Source: Pachysolen tannophilus NRRL Y-2460 (Eukaryota > Ascomycota > Pichiomycetes > Alaninales > Pachysolenaceae). Taken from it: DNA of 64,000 nucleotides. The position numbers and the translations under genes are program-made. Position 1 is the first letter of the stretch, and every line of letters starts with the position of its first letter. The notes below the pieces were generated by a model. That model ran no database searches, was not told where the DNA came from, and was given only the letters and a program-made list of their open reading frames with translations. Where the stretch lies: contig KV454017.1 in NCBI GenBank assembly GCA_001661245.1, positions 722,532-786,531 of the forward strand, read 5' to 3'. Of this stretch, positions 59,718 through 64,000 are shown in pieces.

Positions 59718-62067
59718 ATGTTTTCCCCAATTCCATCAGAAAAAGAACAAACGCCTAATAAGCACAATCAAATTAAAGATGGGTATCACAACTTTGGGAT
59801 AGATCATAATGGGAATATAATCAAGAGGGATTTTGATATTGAAAGTTATTTGAACTTTGATGAAAACAAAGAAAATGAAAGTTTAGTGGCGGTAGATTCT
59901 AATGGTGATTTACAAAAAACACGTACATTCTCACCTTTTAAATTTAACAGCAATTTTAGTTTTTCAAATGAAATTGAACATGAAGATAATGATTCAATAA
60001 AAGAAATAGGCTTAGGATTGAATAATAACGATTTTAGAAATGGTAAGTATTCCTTTTAATTTTATTCCTCTGGCCTTTTTGTTGGACCTGGCTAACTTTT
60101 TCATTTAATTTTTTTTTTTGCTTTTCTTTTGGCATTCCATAGCTTTGAAGAAAAATTATAAACCAAATCCACCTTCAAAAGTTAACACAAAAAATTATAA
60201 AATTGAAAGAACTCCACAAAATAATTTGCCTTTATTAAGAGACTCATCTACAACTTATTCAGAAGTGTCGGGAAAAGGGCTCAATATTCATCAACATCAA
60301 CAGCACCAACAGATATCAAATAATAAAGATGTGGAAGTGGAATCAGATTATAAAGCTACTGATGTTAGTAGGAAAGAAGTGAATGGCCAGTTTTCCAAGA
60401 AAACAGATTTTTTCTTACAAATGAATAATGAACAGATTCCACCTTCTCGGAAAAGATTTACAGATGATACAACTGAATTGGAAAATTCAGATAATAATCC
60501 CAAAATTGGGCACTTTCTTAATATTAATAAAAATGATACTTTCCGTTCAAATAGTAACAATAACAATAACAATAATTCTAATAATGGCAATGAAAATGAT
60601 GATTTTAAGTGTGGAGTATTAACAACAAGAGGTACTTGTTGTAGAAGAAGATTAACTTGTAATTCACATACTGATGAACAGAAAAGTTCAGTTTTTAGGT
60701 CAAAACCTTATGAGTTTATCTTGAAAGAATTCATGGAACAACAGCGGTTGGGGAAAAAAGATAAAGTCACTAAAGTAGATAATGAAGAAGATTTACAATT
60801 AGAAAATGAAAAAGCCAAGAGAACTTATAAAAAAAGGAAAACTAAAAATGATAAAATGTTCCTCTCAAATGCACCATTATTAATTCAGCATCCTACTTTT
60901 CCCTCTTTGGACATTCAAAATCAGTTTGCCGATCTACATTCAACTGAAAGTATGATACAAAGGTCACGATTTCTGTTGCGTCAACCCACAGAAATTACGC
61001 CTAAATTTTTGACAAGACATCATCTGCACGCAGATGATGGGTTACATAATAATATGCTTTTATCCGTTCAACTGTCTTCAAATCTAAATTACAATAATAG
61101 TGAACAACAACATGAGTTTGTTAGACTGAACGAAATTGCAGAAATACATAGTACAAACCAGGTTTATGGTAAAACTAACATTCCGCCTACATTACAACCG
61201 AAGGAAAATGAAAATTATTATCTTGAAAGGTATTTGGAAAATGGAAATAGTTACAATGCTAATCACTTAGATGAATTAAATTTAGAGAATAATGTTAATT
61301 TGCATTATGAGAATGACAATCAAAATACATTACTAGCATTAGCTCTATTGGAAGAAAATAATAACACCGTAGAGATAAATCAGGAATCGGGAGATTTCAA
61401 CCGAATTCACAACGATATTCACCCAGTATATACAACACAAGCAAAATCAGTTTATAATAGAAATGATTTAAATAAGGAAGAACAAGCATCGAAAACTTTA
61501 TATCATCCACAGCCAAAAAAAGTCACAAATCATCTAAGGAAAGCAGAAGATACAATAGGTGAAAATCATGAAGAACCCCTGTTTAAAGCCAAAAATAAAT
61601 CTGATAAAAAATCATCAAAAGAACAAAAATCCAAAGAATCTCATTTAAATAATATTGATCTTCATGATCCATGTATTGAATTATTAAATTCCTTTGTCAT
61701 TGATCCAACTCCAATTGATAATAATGAATTTAGTTTTGACGTCAACGATCTTTTAAAAGATATTGAAACCCAAGATGAATCAGATGAGACCTACAACAAG
61801 CCTGAGCTTCTTGAAGAAAAAAAGAACTCAAAGGAAAGAGATCAAGAACTGTCCGGCTGCGATGATAGTAGAGTTACATCGTTTAGAGTTTCTATGTTGA
61901 AGGAACTATTGAAAAGAAAAAGTGTTAAAAAATTAACACACCAATTCTCCGAAGATTTAGTTAATTATCAAATTAAAATGGTTAAAATATTATTAATGGA
62001 TATCAAAAATATGTCAGAAGAAGAACGTCTAGCACAAATTCAAGTGAGATTCCAAAATAATAATTAA
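59718..62067 (+). CDS. SCA7-domain protein, possible Sgf73 relative, one intron
   Basis: Exon 1 is 59718-60042, exon 2 is 60143-62067, giving 749 residues. The 100-nt intron starts GTAAGT, has GGCTAAC as a weak branch site and ends CCATAG; the junction reads NDFRNA-LKKNYKPNPPSK in frame. At residues 262-300 is a SCA7-type zinc-binding block: DFKCGVLTTRGTCCRRRLTC, then NSHTDEQKSSVFRSKPYEFI, with likely ligands Cys265, Cys274 or 275, Cys281 and His284. It resembles CGVELPEGGYCARSLTCKSHS of yeast Sgf73, which links the SAGA deubiquitinase module to the complex. The rest does not resemble Sgf73: the N-terminal half-finger is absent, the middle is Asn-rich, and the C-terminus is a charged helical region. 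A KEN box (DENKENES) lies near residue 52. A gap precedes exon 1, so the start is provisional. Confidence 0.7.
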
Positions 62068-62522
62068 TTTGTTGTGCAATCGGTTAACCCAAAATCTACT
62101 GTCGTAATTCTCGATCCCAATAAGTTAGATATTAAAGTAAATAGTTGTGATTTATTTGGTTGTTTCATTTTTTTTTTTTTTTCATTTATTTTTTTCATTT
62201 TTTGCTTCATTTTATGTTCTTGGCTCATCTTTAAATAATCTTTTAATAAAAAATTAATTAAGGCATTTTTTTCATTTTCTTGGAAGTTGATTGATTAATC
62301 ATCCATCTGCTTTAAGAACATATAACAACTTATGAGCCGCAAAATCATGTAAATAAATGTAAGGGAAAGCGGGTATTTTACCCGATTAGATCAAGGTATA
62401 AATAATTTTTCATTTTACTTCTATTGCGATCATACCTGAAGATATGGAAGCATGCCATGAGTAAAAAAAAAATTTAATAATATATAAATTGATTAATTCA
62501 AGCAAACTGTTAGGAAGGAATT
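62068..62522 (+). other. Promoter of the DUF1989 gene
   Basis: 455 bp. Holds TGAGCCGCA at 62333-62341 and the perfect palindrome at 62370. GATTAG and GATCA motifs follow, and a TATA-like TATAAATAA at about 62397. No gene seen. Confidence 0.6.
62370..62384. promoter_or_regulatory. Perfect palindrome CGGGTA-TTT-TACCCG
   Basis: Six-base perfect arms CGGGTA and TACCCG with a 3-base spacer, 139 bp upstream of the DUF1989 gene. A CGG-N9-CCG-type site is the usual form of a fungal Zn2Cys6 (Gal4-type) activator target. Confidence 0.65.
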
Positions 62523-63419
62523 ATGTCAAGTCAAACTAAAGTCGTCACAAATTACTGTCTTCCGAAACCGAGACCAGCTTATTTACCTATTGAGGGTTCT
62601 CTGTTATATGCAAATAGAGATTTCTACGATAAAATTGCCGAAACAGCTGTAAACAATAAGAGGAAGTTGACATATAAAAATGTTTGCCCAATTAGATCTG
62701 GTTTAGCCTGGAAAGTTCCTGCTGGAAGTGTGTGCAGAATTGTTACCATTGAAGGTCCACAAGTTTGTGATTTGAATATTTGGAATGCTCATAATCCTAG
62801 AGAGAGAATGTGGGCATCAAGAACCCGCCAACTTCACTCTTGTCATGTTTCAGTCTACGATAGATTATGGAGTACTTTACCATATTTGAGACCATTGGTT
62901 ACTATCACTGGGGACTCATTAAAAGATAGAGGCCAAGATGAATGGGGAGGAAGAGTCCATGATTTAATGGGTACCAGATGTGATCCATATGTCGACAAAT
63001 TACTATCAGGTGTTGACAATGATTTCCATTGTCATTCAAATTTGACTAGAGCTATTATGCCTCATGGATTAACAGAATTTGATGTACATGACGTGTTGAA
63101 CGTATTTCAATTGACCGGAACAAATGAGTATGATCAATATTTTATGGAGCCTTGTCCCGCTAAAAAGGGTGATTATTTCGAATTCTTTGCTGAAATAGAT
63201 TTACTTTGTGCCATTTCCACATGTCCTGGTGGCTCTCTCAAAGATTGGGGGTGGGGAGAAGGCGATGAAAATCTGTCTTCTGGTGATATGCTTGACTCTT
63301 GCAGACCATTGGGTGTCGAAGTTTACACTATCACGGATGATGAAATTTTGAAAAATTGGAAATCTCCAGAACCAGTTGACTACAAGGGAAATCACGGTCT
63401 TAAATTGGCTCCTCATTAA
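62523..63419 (+). CDS. DUF1989 / urea-carboxylase-associated family protein
   Basis: 298 residues from ATG 62523. The family signature is visible: WKVPAGSVCRIVTIEGPQVC, DLNIWNAHNPRERMWASRTR, then QLHSCHVSVYDRLWS and HDLMGTRCDPY. His/Cys-rich segments (HCHSNLTRAIM) and the end block CRPLGVEVYTI follow, positions where the family places its metal ligands. Bacterial relatives lie beside urea carboxylase; two of them form carboxyguanidine deiminase in guanidine breakdown. Fungal members are single proteins of unknown role, mostly in nitrogen-source use. There is no signal peptide or membrane span, so it is probably cytosolic. A 9-base motif TGAGCCGCA in its promoter recurs upstream of the next gene, and a zinc-cluster-type palindrome lies 139 bp upstream. 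Confidence 0.85.
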   Translation: MSSQTKVVTNYCLPKPRPAYLPIEGSLLYANRDFYDKIAETAVNNKRKLTYKNVCPIRSGLAWKVPAGSVCRIVTIEGPQVCDLNIWNAHNPRERMWASRTRQLHSCHVSVYDRLWSTLPYLRPLVTITGDSLKDRGQDEWGGRVHDLMGTRCDPYVDKLLSGVDNDFHCHSNLTRAIMPHGLTEFDVHDVLNVFQLTGTNEYDQYFMEPCPAKKGDYFEFFAEIDLLCAISTCPGGSLKDWGWGEGDENLSSGDMLDSCRPLGVEVYTITDDEILKNWKSPEPVDYKGNHGLKLAPH

Positions 63420-63700
63420 TTATTCAATTAGACACATACATATATATATAGATATTCATTTACATAGATATATATTGTTAGCTGGTTTTGGTTGGTTGAT
63501 TGGTTTGTTGATTGGTTGTTCGTGAAACTGCAGTTGAGCCGCACGGTGAAAAATTTCAACACACATTAAAAGCGGCTATCTATCTGTAAATGGATAATTA
63601 CTTATTTAATAGCCGTTATCATGATGCTTTAATATATATAAAGTCAAATTAACACACTTTTTATTTGTAATGAATACCTTTATTAGTTGATATATAGTAT
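63420..63700 (+). promoter_or_regulatory. Promoter of the CPS1-like gene
   Basis: 281 bp. Contains a GGTTG/GATTGG repeat (63483-63520), TGAGCCGCA (63535-63543) overlapping CCGCACGG, and GATAA motifs on both strands near 63592 and 63618 (GATA-factor type). An inverted repeat CGGCTAT/ATAGCCG spans about 63572-63616. Confidence 0.5.
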
Positions 63701-64000
63701 ATGAGAATGTCTATCCAACTTCCAATTTCAGAAAAGCGTGGTATTGTGAATTACTGCTCTTCTCCAGACGTCAATACGAAAAGAATTTTTTTGGTATTAA
63801 GCTTATTAGTTTCCACTTTAGTATTGATCAAGACTTGTAGCGAACAATATTATAGAAACAAGTGGTTATATGGTCATGGTACTAGTAGAGCATTATTAAT
63901 TGATTCTGTCTGTCCCTCTTTTGATTACTATAGACCATCAACTTATGAAGTCCATAAAGATACTGTGATTGCCAAAATCATTAAAGATGAGTCTTTTAGA
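63701..64000 (+). CDS. CPS1-like vacuolar carboxypeptidase, N-terminal 100 residues (truncated by window edge)
   Basis: Open from ATG 63701 to the window edge (100 codons); an ATG two codons later (63707) is equally likely. It has a cytosolic head, a single membrane span at about residues 28-44 (FLVLSLLVSTLVLI) and a lumenal part ending CPSFDYYRPSTYEVHKDTVI then AKIIKDESFR. The last block parallels yeast Cps1 (C-E...LSPSFKHSVDTILHDPAFR), a type II precursor of the M20 Gly-X carboxypeptidase delivered to the vacuole and controlled by nitrogen source. Only the N-terminal region is visible, without catalytic residues, so the call is tentative. Confidence 0.55.
   Translation, partial: MRMSIQLPISEKRGIVNYCSSPDVNTKRIFLVLSLLVSTLVLIKTCSEQYYRNKWLYGHGTSRALLIDSVCPSFDYYRPSTYEVHKDTVIAKIIKDESFR

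Overview
The window is nuclear DNA of a budding yeast (Saccharomycotina). It is very AT-rich, with A and T homopolymers of 8-25 nt throughout the spacers. Genes are compact. Every intron is short, single and close to the start codon, and most have a TACTAAC-type branch point. The proteins are clear fungal orthologues. CTG appears to be read as leucine: it encodes the conserved Leu at codon 4 of ERG9. Retained genes that S. cerevisiae lacks (RTF2, a U2AF small subunit, a delta-8 sphingolipid desaturase, a DUF1989 protein) place it outside the close relatives of S. cerevisiae. I cannot name the genus.

Layout: 29 protein genes are supported, 27 of them complete. Left part (1-16.3 kb): a truncated MNN10-type mannosyltransferase, JHD2, ATP2, PHO84, RTF2, COX14 and a cysteine-free glutaredoxin-like membrane protein. 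Centre (16.9-41.4 kb): a divergent importin alpha, a YOL075C-type ABCG transporter, UTP14, PRE8, U2AF1, ERG13, MSC1, GTR1, ERG9 and MDL1. Right part (41.8-64 kb): an unrecognised protein with CDK-type sites, TAF13, SLD1, GOS1, SDH2, FIP1, BUD4, a 54-codon small ORF, RPL43, an SCA7-domain protein, a DUF1989 protein and a truncated CPS1-like carboxypeptidase. Ten genes carry an intron, most of them genes that are intronless in S. cerevisiae. I reconstructed their first exons, which are 2-325 nt long. No tRNA, rRNA, CRISPR array, transposon or virus-like element was found. Two assembly gaps (47407-47686 and 59190-59650) sit in poly(A) tracts.

Functional themes: mitochondrial respiration (ATP2, SDH2, COX14, with CCAAT-rich promoters), sterol and sphingolipid synthesis (ERG13, ERG9, SLD1), phosphate and TORC1 nutrient signalling (PHO84 with three CACGTG boxes, GTR1), gene expression (JHD2, TAF13, FIP1, U2AF1, UTP14, RPL43) and the bud site (BUD4). 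Several genes are neighbours or near-neighbours in S. cerevisiae too: PHO84, GTR1, ERG13, MSC1, COX14, PRE8, UTP14 and TAF13 all lie on the left arm of chromosome XIII, and JHD2, ATP2, BUD4, FIP1 and RPL43B on the right arm of chromosome X.

The most interesting items are: a 19-bp perfect inverted repeat bracketing the RPL43 intron, an intron 'zipper'; a Grx6/7-like protein with no cysteine at all; an importin-alpha paralogue that has lost its minor-site tryptophans; a textbook Mcm1-Forkhead element upstream of BUD4, plus six other Mcm1-type palindromes; a cluster of nested palindromes at 19.4-19.6 kb; a Tbf1/Cbf1-type ribosomal-protein promoter; and a perfect CGGGTA-TTT-TACCCG site before the DUF1989 gene.
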